From: DASVXQ01 sp046727955
Lineage (GTDB): Bacteria > Actinomycetota > CALGFH01
Length of the DNA stretch: 24,570 bases
Direction of reading: 5' to 3'
Assembly: GCA_046727955.1 (NCBI GenBank)
Contig: JBKPDO010000406.1
Coordinates: 1-24,570, forward strand
The translations under genes were made by a program, and so were the position numbers. How positions within the stretch are numbered: position 1 is the first letter of the stretch; each line of letters opens with the position of its first letter. The notes beneath the pieces are model-generated. The model was not told where the DNA came from. It worked only from the letters and a program-made list of their open reading frames with translations, and made no database searches. Of the stretch, positions 7,131-15,632 are shown piece after piece.

Positions 7131-8917
7131 CGCTCGACGGGGCGTGCGCCGGGGACGTGGCGGGCGGCGAAGTCCAGCAGGACCTCGGTCTGGCGGATGC
7201 GCTCCTCGGTGACCAGCGCGCCGTGGCCGGCGTCGAAGCGGTCCAGCTCGAACTGCTTGCCCAACTCCCGCAGGCGGTCGGTGTAGTTCAGCACCTGCTG
7301 CAGCGGGCAGCGAGTGTCGTTGTCGCCGACCATCACCAGCACCGGCGTGCGCACCCGCTCCACGTAGGTGATCGGGGAGCGCGCGCGGTACAGCTCGGGC
7401 TTCTCGTCGGGGCTGCCGCCGAACAGGCTCCGGTCGAAGGCCTGCAGGCCCTCCGCCTCGTCGGCATAGGCGGCAACGTAATCCGCCACGGGGACGATCG
7501 CCGCCGCGGCGCGCCAGCCTTCGGGCACCGTGCCGATCGCCTGCAGGGTGACGTACCCGCCCCAGGAGGAGCCCGCGATCACGACCCGGTCAGGGTCGGC
7601 GACGGCCCGGGCGATCAGGTCGTTGCGGCCGGCGGTGACGTCCTCGACCTCGGGCCGGCCGGGATCGCCCTCGAGCGCGTCCTGCCAGGCCTTGCCGTAG
7701 CCGGTGGAGCCGCGGTAGTTGACCAGCGCCACCGCCCAGCCGTGATCGGCCAGCGCCTGCACCTGCGGGCTCCAGCCGTCGGCGTCGTGGTGGTGCGGTC
7801 CGCCGTGGACCAGCATCACCGTCGGGTGCGGGCCGGGCTCGGGTGGCGTGACCAGGAAGCCGTGCACCCGCTCGCCGCGCGGGTTGGGGAAGGACCAGCT
7901 CTGGTAGGGCCAGCCGGACGGCGCCGGCTCGCCCGGCGGCCGCAGCACCGGCTCGTCACGCCCGACCGCCCGCACCTCGGGCGCGGCCGCACCACAGGAC
8001 CAGCGGTACCAGACCTCGCCGTCGGGCCGCACCCGTGCGCCCATGATCGAGCCGGCCGGGTGCGCGAGCCGCCGCAGGGCCCCGCCGGCCAGCTCGAGCC
8101 GGAACAGCTCGTCCCGCCCCAGATAGGTGTGGACCAGCAGCAGGGCGGAGCCGTCCGGCCACCAGCCGGCCACCTCGACCTCACCCGGCAGGTCGACCTC
8201 GAGGTCGGCGCGCTCGCCACGAAGCGGGTCCCAGACGCCGGGCCGGAGCTTGCCGGTGCGCTCATGCAGCAGGGCGATGCGGTCGTCGCCGGGCACCGGC
8301 GAGAAGCGCACGGCGAACAGGCCGTAGCCCTCTCCGTCCCAGAGGTCCTCGAGCGGCTTTCCGTCGCGCTCGAGGTCGAAGGCGCGCAGCGCCGGGTGCA
8401 GGTTGTCGCCGTGCTCGGCGTGGTGGACCACCAGGACGCGCCCGTCGCGGCTCATGTCGGCCACGTCGATGGTCTGCTGGTGGTGGTACAGCTCCCTGCC
8501 CGGCTCGCCGATCCGGCTGACCCGGACGGAGAAGCCGACCCGGGTCGCCGTGCCCACGGCGATCCGCCCCTCCGGCCCCAGCGCCAGCCCGGCGCTCCAG
8601 GCGGGCTCGACGCCGGGCATCAGCGGGAGGTCGTCGCCGCCGAGGAAGGGCTGCAGCCGCCACTGGCCGATCTCGTCGCCCTTGGAGTCGTCGAACCAGA
8701 CGATCCCCTCGCCATCGGGCGTGACGGCGCCCCCAAGCACCCCGGTTGGGTGCTCGGTCACCTGCCGGTGCTCGCCGCTGGCCCGGTTCCAGGCGTGCAC
8801 CTGCCAGGAGCCCGAGACATTGGAGGCGTAGGCGAGGCGCTCGGGGTTGTCGACGGCCCAATTGGGCAGAGTGAGCGAAGGCGCGCGGTAGCGCCGCTTC
8901 CAGCGTGGCTCGGTCAT
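7127..8917 (-). CDS. S9 family peptidase (prolyl oligopeptidase / acylaminoacyl-peptidase type)
   Basis: 596-residue serine peptidase. The N-terminal two thirds is a beta-propeller-like region with repeated strand patterns (RLAYASNVSGSWQVHAW, then GIVWFDDSKGDE, then RILVVHH-like blades). The C-terminal alpha/beta-hydrolase domain has VMLVHGGPHHHDAD for the oxyanion region, the nucleophile Ser451 in GSSWGGY, Asp534 (or Asp532) in GDNDTRCP and His565 in DAGHGAL. No signal peptide is seen, so it is probably cytosolic, trimming short or N-acylated peptides. The ATG at 8915-8917 was chosen because upstream in-frame sequence overlaps the divergent gene's control region and lacks family similarity. 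There is no good ribosome site; TACCAT six bases before the ATG suggests a leaderless mRNA. Its stop codon lies in the hairpin tandem. Confidence 0.88.
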   Translation of the reverse strand: MTEPRWKRRYRAPSLTLPNWAVDNPERLAYASNVSGSWQVHAWNRASGEHRQVTEHPTGVLGGAVTPDGEGIVWFDDSKGDEIGQWRLQPFLGGDDLPLMPGVEPAWSAGLALGPEGRIAVGTATRVGFSVRVSRIGEPGRELYHHQQTIDVADMSRDGRVLVVHHAEHGDNLHPALRAFDLERDGKPLEDLWDGEGYGLFAVRFSPVPGDDRIALLHERTGKLRPGVWDPLRGERADLEVDLPGEVEVAGWWPDGSALLLVHTYLGRDELFRLELAGGALRRLAHPAGSIMGARVRPDGEVWYRWSCGAAAPEVRAVGRDEPVLRPPGEPAPSGWPYQSWSFPNPRGERVHGFLVTPPEPGPHPTVMLVHGGPHHHDADGWSPQVQALADHGWAVALVNYRGSTGYGKAWQDALEGDPGRPEVEDVTAGRNDLIARAVADPDRVVIAGSSWGGYVTLQAIGTVPEGWRAAAAIVPVADYVAAYADEAEGLQAFDRSLFGGSPDEKPELYRARSPITYVERVRTPVLVMVGDNDTRCPLQQVLNYTDRLRELGKQFELDRFDAGHGALVTEERIRQTEVLLDFAARHVPGARPVER

Positions 8918-9064
8918 TGCCAGATGGTACCTGCGGGCGCCCAAGGGCCGCCGCTGGGGCCCCGCAAAATGGCAATCCGTGCCAATCCCCACTAGTTCGT
9001 CGCCTTCCTTCTCGGACAGCGATACTTCGGAGGAGGGACACCGTTCACGAGAGGAGGGCGGAGG

Positions 9065-11542
9065 GTGGAGGAACCGGCGGAGCGAGCGCGGCCACTGCTC
9101 CACATGATCGGCAACGCCCACATCGACCCGGTGTGGCTCTGGCAGTGGCAAGAGGGCTACCAGGAGGTGCGCGCCACCTTCCGCTCGGTGATCGAGCGGA
9201 TGGAGGAGTATCCCGAATTCTGTTTCACCTGCGACTCCATCGCGTACTACGCCTGGGTCGAGGAGAGCGACCCCGAGCTGTTCGAGGCGATTCGCCGCCG
9301 GGTCACCGAGGGCCGCTGGGAGGTGGTGGGCGGCTGGTGGGTCGAGCCCGACTGCAATCTGCCATCCGGTGAGTCGTTCGCGCGCCAGGCGCTCTACGCC
9401 CAGCGCTGGCTGGCCGAGCGCTTCGGCCGCATCGCCACCGTGGGCTGCAACGTGGACCCGTTCGGGCACAGCGCCATGCTGCCCCAGCTGCTGCGCAAGG
9501 CGGGCATGGACAGCTACCTGTTCATGCGGCCGGGGCCGCACGAGCTGGCCCTACCCGGGCCGGCCTTCTGGTGGCAGGCGCCGGACGGGTCGCGCGTGCT
9601 CGCCTACCGGATCCCACACCACTACGCCAGCCGCGGGCTCGACCTCGCCGACCACGTCGCCGGCACGCTCGCGCAACGTCCCCCTGGCTGGCCGGAGCTC
9701 GCCTGCTTCTACGGCGTCGGCAACCACGGCGGCGGCCCGACCCGCGCCAACCTCGACAGCATCCGCAGGCTCAGCGCGGAGGGGCCGGCGCGCTTGGAGT
9801 GCGGCACCGCGCGGCGCTTCCTCGACCGGCTGCTCGGCGAGCAGGCGAGCGAGCTGCCGGTGGTCACTGGCGAGCTGCAGCACCACGCGGTCGGCTGCTA
9901 CGCCGCCCACTCCGGTGTCAAGCGCTGGAACCGCCGCGCCGAGCGCCTGCTGCTCGCCGCCGAGCGCTGGGCGGCGGTCGCGCGGGTGGTCGCCGGGGTG
10001 CCGTACCCGCGGGATGAGCTGGGCCAAGCCTGGCGGCAAGTGCTCTTCAACCAGTTCCACGACCTGCTCGGGGGGACGGCGATCGAGCCGGCCTACGAGG
10101 ACGCCCGCGACCAGCTCGGCGAGGCGGCCTCGAGCGCCGGCCGGGTCGCCAACCGCGCCGTGCAGGCGCTCAGCCGGCGCATCGGCATCGAGCCGGAGCC
10201 GAGCATGGCGCCGGTGGTGGTGTTCAACCCCCTGCCGTGGCCGGTCCGCTCCGACGTCGAGGTGGAGGTGGGCGCCGTCGCCGCGCCGGACCGTCTGGCC
10301 GACGAGGCCGGCCGGCCGGTGCCGATGCAGGCCACCCGCCCGTACGCCACCGCCCCCGACCGGCGGCGCCTGGTGTTCCCGGCGGAGCTGCCCCCGCTCG
10401 GGTACGCCACCTACCGCCTCTACCACGATGGGGGCGCACTCCGCGGTGGGGGAGCTGGCGACTCTGCCTCCGCCGATGCGGTGGTGCTGGAGAGCAGCCG
10501 CCTGCGCGTCGTCGTCGACCGGCGCACCGGCTGGCTGGCGAGCCTGGTCGCCAAGGCCACCGGCGCGGAGCTCGCGCCATCGGGGCCGCAGGCACACGCC
10601 GTGGTGATGGCGGACGGCACCGACACCTGGAGCCACGGCGCGCTCGCATACCGGGAGCGGGCGGGGGCCTTCGCCTGCGAGTCCGTCAGGCTGCTCGAGC
10701 GCGGCCCGGTGCGGTCGGTCGTGCGCGCCACCAGCCGCTACGGCGCCTCCACCCTGACCGAGGACCTGGTGCTCGGCCACCACAGCGGGATCCTGGAGGT
10801 GCGCGCCACCCTCGACTGGCACGAGCGGCTCGCCCTGCTGAAGCTGCGTGTCCCCACTGCTCTCGCGGAGGTCACCGCCAGCTACGAGATCCCATACGGG
10901 CACCAGCAGCGTCCCGCGGACGGCGGCGAGGAGCCGGCCCAGGCGTGGGTGGACGCGAGCGGCGTCCTGCCCGACGGGCGGCGGGCCGGGCTGGTGCTGC
11001 TCAATGACGGCAAGTACGCCTTCGACGTGCAGGCAGGCTGCATCAGCATGACCGCCGCCCGCAGTCCCGTCTACGCCTGGCACGAGCCCTGCGAGCTCGA
11101 CCCCGGGGAGGACTACAGCTACCTGGACCAGGGCATGCAGCGCTTCGTCTATCGCCTGCTGACGCACCGGGGCGACTGGCGCGCCGCCGGAGTAGTGCGC
11201 GCCGCCGCGGAACTCAACCAGCCGCCGTTCACCCTGCTGGAGTCCTGCCATCCTGGACCGCTGCCGCAGCGCTACTCGTTCGCCTCGGTGACACCGGGCT
11301 CGGTGGTCGTCTCGGTCCTGAAGCTGACCGAGGACCCCGGCGACGACCTGGTCGTGCGCGCCTACGAAAGCGCCGGACGGCCCGCCCGCGCCGACATCGA
11401 CCTGCCGCTGGCCGGCCGCCGCATCACCGCGACCTTCGGCCCCTGCGAGATCAGGACCTTCCGCGTGCCGCGGGACCCCGAGCTCCCGGTGATCGAGACC
11501 GACCTGCTCGAACGGCCGGGCGCGGGGGCCTCGACCCCATGA
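9065..11542 (+). CDS. Glycoside hydrolase family 38 alpha-mannosidase
   Basis: 825-residue enzyme that removes alpha-linked mannose from oligosaccharides or glycoconjugates. The zinc-binding HxD is His19/Asp21 in GNAHIDPVWLWQW. The nucleophile is Asp131 in NVDPFGHSAMLPQLL. QFHDLLGGTAIEPAYEDA marks the helical middle domain, and the C-terminal half is the GH38 beta-sandwich (ETVVLESS-like strands, YEIPYGHQQRP, GLVLLNDGKYAFD). No signal peptide is visible, which suggests a cytosolic role after uptake. The start is GTG at 9065 preceded by a GGAGG-rich leader. It is divergent from the S9 peptidase with a 147-base gap. That gap holds a short TGGCA-N5-TGCCA inverted repeat at 8970-8984. No sugar transporter or regulator lies nearby in the window. 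Confidence 0.92.
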   Translation: MEEPAERARPLLHMIGNAHIDPVWLWQWQEGYQEVRATFRSVIERMEEYPEFCFTCDSIAYYAWVEESDPELFEAIRRRVTEGRWEVVGGWWVEPDCNLPSGESFARQALYAQRWLAERFGRIATVGCNVDPFGHSAMLPQLLRKAGMDSYLFMRPGPHELALPGPAFWWQAPDGSRVLAYRIPHHYASRGLDLADHVAGTLAQRPPGWPELACFYGVGNHGGGPTRANLDSIRRLSAEGPARLECGTARRFLDRLLGEQASELPVVTGELQHHAVGCYAAHSGVKRWNRRAERLLLAAERWAAVARVVAGVPYPRDELGQAWRQVLFNQFHDLLGGTAIEPAYEDARDQLGEAASSAGRVANRAVQALSRRIGIEPEPSMAPVVVFNPLPWPVRSDVEVEVGAVAAPDRLADEAGRPVPMQATRPYATAPDRRRLVFPAELPPLGYATYRLYHDGGALRGGGAGDSASADAVVLESSRLRVVVDRRTGWLASLVAKATGAELAPSGPQAHAVVMADGTDTWSHGALAYRERAGAFACESVRLLERGPVRSVVRATSRYGASTLTEDLVLGHHSGILEVRATLDWHERLALLKLRVPTALAEVTASYEIPYGHQQRPADGGEEPAQAWVDASGVLPDGRRAGLVLLNDGKYAFDVQAGCISMTAARSPVYAWHEPCELDPGEDYSYLDQGMQRFVYRLLTHRGDWRAAGVVRAAAELNQPPFTLLESCHPGPLPQRYSFASVTPGSVVVSVLKLTEDPGDDLVVRAYESAGRPARADIDLPLAGRRITATFGPCEIRTFRVPRDPELPVIETDLLERPGAGASTP

Positions 11543-11565
11543 CGGCGCCCGAATTCCTGATGGAC

Positions 11566-11584
11566 GCCGGCGCTCGACGCCGGC
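11566..11584. terminator. Hairpin between convergent genes
   Basis: Seven-base arms GCCGGCG (11566-11572) and CGCCGGC (11578-11584) with a 5-base loop lie in the 77-base gap between the ends of the mannosidase and kinase genes. The position fits a bidirectional terminator, but no T-tracts flank it. Confidence 0.35.
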
Positions 11585-11619
11585 TGGTCAACAGGTTCGG
11601 GCCTGGCGTCTCCCCCTGG

Positions 11620-13014
11620 CTACCCCGCCGGGAGAGTCTGGGCCAGGGCGTCGAGGGCTCGAAACAGGACCTGGGCGCGGGTCGCGGAGATGTCGCCCTC
11701 CTGGACCCGGTCTTCGAGCTTGTGTCGAAACTCGTCGATACGATGGTTGACGCCGTCGAGCCGCCCGTCGGCAAGCCGCTCCCGCATGTCGCCGATGAGG
11801 TTGTCGAAGTCGTCGCCCACGTCGGCCCGGATCTCACCCGAGGCCACGCCCTCGTCGACGCTGCGCCGCAACCGCTCGAGCGCATCCAGCGGCTGCGACG
11901 GGGGTGGCTCGGTTGTCGACGAGGACACTGAGGCGACCGCCGCCGGCGTGGTGCTCGTCGAGGCGGGGCTACCCGCGGTGCCCCCAGGCGTCGCCGAGCG
12001 CTCGCCCGGGCGCAGCATAAGCACTGTCACGATGACGACAGCCAGCGCGGCCGCCCAGAGCGCGCCGGCCAGCAGCTGCTGCCGCCGGGACGGACGCCCC
12101 GCGCCCGCCAGCGCCCGCGTGGCCGGGTCATCGACGTCCAGCGCCGGCAGCAGCACGGTGTCCGAGGCGCTCGCCGCCGTGGAGGGCGAGGCCGCGCCCT
12201 GCCAGGATCCGGCAGCGAGCGCGGCCTGCAGGCGCTTGGCCACCTCCGCGCTGGACGGCCGCTCGTCCGGCCGCCTGGCCAGGCAGCGCCCCGGCAGCAG
12301 GGCGACCTCCGCCGGCAGGCCCTGCACCGCCGGCTCAGCCTCGCCACCGAGCGGCAGCCTGCCAGTCAGCGACTCGAACAGCAACACGCCAAGCCCGTAC
12401 ACGTCCGCCCCGGGCGTCACCAGCTCGCCCGCCAGCAGCTCGGGGGCCACGTAGGCCGCCGTCCCGAGCACTCCGCGCATCCCGCCCGACGAGATCGGCG
12501 CCTCCTCGCCCGCCATGGCGGCGATCCCGAAGTCGAGCACCTTGGCCCCAGCCTCGGTGAGCACCACGTTGCCCGGCTTGACGTCGCGGTGCACCACACC
12601 ACGGCGGTGCGCGGCGGCCAGCGCCTGCGCGACCTGGGCGCAGACGGCCGCCGCCTCCGGCCAGGGCAACGCCCCGTGCTGCAGCCTGGCGGCCAGGCTC
12701 TCACCGTCCAGCAGCTCCATCACGATGAACGCGACCCGCTCTCCGCCGGGCAGGTCCCACTCTCCGTAGTCGAACACGCTGGTGATGTGGGGGTGGCTCA
12801 GCTGGGCCGCGGCGCGCGCCTCGACCCGGAAGCGCTCGAGGAAGGCACCGTCGGCGATCAGCCCGGGCGACAGCGCTTTGACCGCTACCAGGCGGCCGAG
12901 CACCTGGTCGACCGCGCGCCACACCGACGCCATCCCACCCCGGCCGAGCCGGTCCACCAGCCGGTAGCGGTGGCCCAGGTACATCCCAGGAGCGAGCGCA
13001 TCCACAGGGGCCAT
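11620..13014 (-). CDS. Membrane Ser/Thr protein kinase (PknB type)
   Basis: 464 residues. The cytosolic kinase domain (about 15-265) is complete: Gly-rich loop LGRGGMASVW, Lys46 in VAVKAL, catalytic Asp143 in HRDVKPGN, Asp160 in DFG, and APE as VAPELL. A Pro/Ser/Thr-rich juxtamembrane segment is followed by one membrane helix (about 313-333), then a Ser/Thr/Pro-rich linker. The outer domain (about 374-464) contains two similar helical units (VDEGVASGEIRADVGDDFDN and DRVQEGDISATRAQVLFRAL). PASTA repeats are absent; the sensor domain is of a helical type seen in other actinobacterial kinases. The ligand is unknown. The start at 13014 is chosen; Met11 (12984) is the alternative and neither has a textbook ribosome site. 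It is divergent from the lipid-kinase operon. Confidence 0.9.
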   Translation of the reverse strand: MAPVDALAPGMYLGHRYRLVDRLGRGGMASVWRAVDQVLGRLVAVKALSPGLIADGAFLERFRVEARAAAQLSHPHITSVFDYGEWDLPGGERVAFIVMELLDGESLAARLQHGALPWPEAAAVCAQVAQALAAAHRRGVVHRDVKPGNVVLTEAGAKVLDFGIAAMAGEEAPISSGGMRGVLGTAAYVAPELLAGELVTPGADVYGLGVLLFESLTGRLPLGGEAEPAVQGLPAEVALLPGRCLARRPDERPSSAEVAKRLQAALAAGSWQGAASPSTAASASDTVLLPALDVDDPATRALAGAGRPSRRQQLLAGALWAAALAVVIVTVLMLRPGERSATPGGTAGSPASTSTTPAAVASVSSSTTEPPPSQPLDALERLRRSVDEGVASGEIRADVGDDFDNLIGDMRERLADGRLDGVNHRIDEFRHKLEDRVQEGDISATRAQVLFRALDALAQTLPAG

Positions 13015-13068
13015 CCTCGAGGCTCAGGCCCGGAGGCTCTGTTTGGGTGGGGGCGCGGCCTGTGGAAT

Positions 13069-13115
13069 GTTACTTCATCCTTTCGGATGCATCGGTGACT
13101 TCATTCCTTCGGCTG
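13069..13115. promoter_or_regulatory. Two 21-base direct repeats between kinase and lipid-kinase genes
   Basis: GT-ACTTCAT-C-TTCGG-TG type repeats lie at 13069-13089 and 13095-13115, matching at 17 of 21 positions with a 26-base period. The first also contains CATCC...GGATG as an inverted repeat. They lie in the 219-base divergent gap, close to the 5' end of the Ser/Thr kinase gene. They could be an operator pair or an old small duplication. Confidence 0.4.
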
Positions 13116-13233
13116 AGGTCAGCGCCGCCGGAAAGGAGCCTGGCATCGGGCGCCGCGTAGCGCGCTGGACGTCGACAAGCCGCGGGGCTCGGCGGGTGTT
13201 GAGCAGGCCGCCGTGGTTTTGCAAGATTGCCGC

Positions 13234-14958
13234 ATGGAGTCTCGACCGCTGCCCGCCTGGTTGCCGTTGTTCGATCGGTTCGTCGCTCGCTGGCTGTTCG
13301 CGGCGATTGCGTTGGCGGTGCTCTTCCTCGCGATGCTGATCGTCGCCAGCCACGGCGTGGCGCACCTGCTGCTGAGCCTGCCGCTGCACCTGCTGGTCCT
13401 GGTGCTGGCAGGGGGCCTGGCGCTGGTCCCGAGCACCCCCAGGCGGCGCCGGAGCGCGGTGATCTGCCTGGTGGCCGGCTTCGCCGCGATCGCGCCCAAC
13501 CTGCTCGGCCTGGGCGGTGACCGCTGGCGCGGACTGCTGACTGTCCTGCTGTTGCTGCCGGTGCTGGTGCTCGCCACGCGGGAGTGGCCGGCCGTCGTGG
13601 CGACCGCGGAGCTGCCCGCGCCGGAGGTCCGGCGCAGGAGCTTCCGGCGGCCGGTGCTGGTGCTCAACCCGCGGTCTGGCGGCGCCCAGGCGGCGCGAGA
13701 CCGGCTCCAAGAGGCCGCCCACCGCCACGGCGTCGAGGTGCGCCAGGCAGCCTCGCCCACCGAGCTGGTCGAGGTGGCCCGGCAAGCGGTCAGCGACGGC
13801 GCCGACGTGCTCGGGGTGGCGGGCGGCGACGGCTCTCTGGCCGCAGTCGCCACGGTGGCGCTGGAGGCCGAGCTGCCGTTCGTGTGCGTCCCGGCCGGCA
13901 CCCGCAATCACTTCGCGCGCGACCTCGGGCTCGACCGCAACGATCCGGCCGCGGCCATCGAGGCGTTCGTCAGCGGCGCGGAGCGGCGCGTCGACGTCGC
14001 CACCGTGGCCGGCCGAGTTTTCCTCAACAACGTCTCTATCGGTGTCTACGCCGCGCTGGTGCACGAGCCGAGCTACCGCGACGACCGGCTCGGGGCGGTC
14101 GACAGCGTACTCGGGGGCATGCTGGACAATGAAACGCCGACGGTCCGCGTCAGCTTCCAGGACGGGTCCGGCCAAGCCTGGGAGCAGGTGATCGTGCTGC
14201 TGATCAGCAACAACGCCTATTCGCTGACAGGTTTCGGCAGCCGGCCGCGGCTGGACGCGGGCATGCTGGAGATGTCCGCGCTGCGTAGGACCGACGGGCA
14301 GCAGCTCGGCCGGGCGCTCGAGAATCTGGCCATGGGCCGCTACGACGCTGGCGACGGCTGGGCGCGCTGGGCCGCCACGACCTTCGAGGTCGACTCGCCC
14401 GACGGCAAGCTGGGGGTCGGCATCGACGGTGAGGCGGTGGTGCTGGACACCCCGATCGAGTTCAAGATCCAGGCGGGCGTGCTGCACGTGCTGCTTCCGC
14501 CACCCGGGCCCTCGCCCAGGCGCCCGTCCGAGGGCCGGACCCGGCGGCTGGCGCGCATGGTGGGCGCACGCGGGGTGCAGGCGGCGGGCGCTGGACAGTG
14601 GCTCCCCGAGGAGCTCGCCAGGCTCGCGCGGCTGTGGCGCCTGCTGAACCAGATCGGACGCCGCTTCTTCGGCGACCGGACCGACCACCCCGGCACCGGC
14701 ACCGGGTCTGGCCGTGGGTCTGGCCCTGGTCTTGGGTCTGGCCCTGGCCCCGGCTCCGGCCCCGGGTCTGCGTCTGGCCCGGGCTCCGGCACCGGCTCTC
14801 GCCCCGGCCCCGGGTCTGGCCCGGGCTCCGGCCCCGGCCCCGGGTCTGGCCCGGGCTCCGGCTCTCGCCCCCGCCCCGAGGCCGGCCCCGGCCTTGGCGC
14901 TGGTGGGCCGGACGCGCGTGCCCAGCGGCAGCGCCGCCCGCCTGGTGACCGGCGGTGA
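13234..14958 (+). CDS. Diacylglycerol kinase family lipid kinase with N-terminal membrane segments and Gly/Ser/Pro tail
   Basis: 574 residues. Several hydrophobic helices (about 19-37, 44-66, 76-92 and 101-115) precede a DAGK_cat domain from about residue 138. Its motifs are VLVLNPRSGG (nucleotide-binding start), GVAGGDGSLAAVA (GGDG at 197-200) and PAGTRNHFARDLGLD. The C-terminal lobe includes VDVATVAGRVFLNNVSIGVY and GIDGEAVV. The family phosphorylates diacylglycerol or related lipids, or sphingoid bases; the substrate is not decidable here. The last about 80 residues are a low-complexity Gly/Ser/Pro tail. ATG 13234 is preferred; GTG 13213 would add seven residues, and neither has a strong ribosome site. 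It overlaps the PAP2 gene by four bases (GTGA), so translation is coupled. Confidence 0.85.
   Translation: MESRPLPAWLPLFDRFVARWLFAAIALAVLFLAMLIVASHGVAHLLLSLPLHLLVLVLAGGLALVPSTPRRRRSAVICLVAGFAAIAPNLLGLGGDRWRGLLTVLLLLPVLVLATREWPAVVATAELPAPEVRRRSFRRPVLVLNPRSGGAQAARDRLQEAAHRHGVEVRQAASPTELVEVARQAVSDGADVLGVAGGDGSLAAVATVALEAELPFVCVPAGTRNHFARDLGLDRNDPAAAIEAFVSGAERRVDVATVAGRVFLNNVSIGVYAALVHEPSYRDDRLGAVDSVLGGMLDNETPTVRVSFQDGSGQAWEQVIVLLISNNAYSLTGFGSRPRLDAGMLEMSALRRTDGQQLGRALENLAMGRYDAGDGWARWAATTFEVDSPDGKLGVGIDGEAVVLDTPIEFKIQAGVLHVLLPPPGPSPRRPSEGRTRRLARMVGARGVQAAGAGQWLPEELARLARLWRLLNQIGRRFFGDRTDHPGTGTGSGRGSGPGLGSGPGPGSGPGSASGPGSGTGSRPGPGSGPGSGPGPGSGPGSGSRPRPEAGPGLGAGGPDARAQRQRRPPGDRR
14692..14880 (+). 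repeat. Imperfect 6/12/18-base repeats coding a Gly-Ser-Pro tail
   Basis: Blocks such as GGGTCTGGCC, CCGGCTCCGG and GGCCCCGG alternate through the 3' end of the lipid-kinase gene and encode Gly-Ser-Gly-Pro-Gly type sequence. The frame is open to the stop. The tail is expected to be disordered. It has no equivalent in most relatives and probably arose by slippage. Confidence 0.85.
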
Positions 14959-15632
14959 GCCCCGCTGACCGCCCGCAGGGCCGAGGAGGTGGCGCCGCGG
15001 GCGCGATCAAAACGCTACGCCGTGCCACCGTTCGGCTGGACCAAGAGCTGTTCGAGCGCGCCGCCCGCACGCGGTCGCCTCTGCTCGACTCGGTGCTGCC
15101 TGCCCTGGGCCGCGCCGCCGACCACAGCGTGCTGTGGATGGCGGTCGCCGCGGGACTGGCGCTGGCCGGCGGGCCGCGGGGACGCCGCGCCGCCCTGACC
15201 GGGCTGATCGCGGTGGCCGTCACCAGCGCGATCGCCAACCAGCCAGCCAAGCGCTCGTTCGGGCGACGGCGGCCGGGGCTCGACGCGGTCCCGCCTGGCC
15301 GCCGCGTCCGGCGCGTGCCCACCTCGACCTCGTTCCCCTCAGGGCACGCCGCCTCGGCCGCGGCCTTCGCCACCGCCGTCGCCACGACCGCCCCGGCGGC
15401 GGCGGTTCCGGTCGGCGCGCTGATGCTCGGGGTGGCCTACTCGCGCGTCCTTACCGGCGTGCACTACCCGGCCGACGTCGTGGCCGGCGCTCTGCTCGGC
15501 GCCGGGGTCGGCCTGCTCGCTGGTCAGGTCGCCCGGCGCGGGCTCCCGCCGGCGGGACGCCTCGCGAGGCCGAGGACGTGTGGTGCGGTTGGCGACGGGG
15601 GGCGGCTCTCGGGGAAGCGGAACTGGTCGTAG
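14955..15632 (+). CDS. PAP2 family phosphatase
   Basis: 225-residue membrane phosphatase. The three PAP2 motifs are clear: KRSFGRRRP (Lys99-Pro107), FPSGH (128-131) and SRVLTGVHYPADV with Arg164, His170 and Asp174. Hydrophobic stretches (about 57-72, 79-95, 133-162 and 175-192) fit an integral membrane enzyme. Likely substrates are phosphatidic acid, phosphatidylglycerol phosphate or a polyprenyl pyrophosphate. Its GTG start overlaps the lipid-kinase stop (GTGA), so the pair could add and remove phosphate on the same lipid pool. The last about 36 codons overlap the convergent methyltransferase gene by 109 bases. The C-terminal residues there are probably not functionally important. Confidence 0.87.
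   Translation: MSPADRPQGRGGGAAGAIKTLRRATVRLDQELFERAARTRSPLLDSVLPALGRAADHSVLWMAVAAGLALAGGPRGRRAALTGLIAVAVTSAIANQPAKRSFGRRRPGLDAVPPGRRVRRVPTSTSFPSGHAASAAAFATAVATTAPAAAVPVGALMLGVAYSRVLTGVHYPADVVAGALLGAGVGLLAGQVARRGLPPAGRLARPRTCGAVGDGGRLSGKRNWS

Noticed and set aside
8970..8984. TGGCA-N5-TGCCA as an operator for the mannosidase
   Set aside because: Only 5-base arms; too short to claim without conservation or a nearby regulator.
9551..11251. 566-codon antisense open frame opposite the mannosidase
   Set aside because: Shadow of the GH38 gene; composition is His/Arg/Gly-rich without domains.
11539..11931. Small open frame starting at the mannosidase stop (ATGA)
   Set aside because: It runs into the Ser/Thr kinase gene on the other strand and has no family signal.
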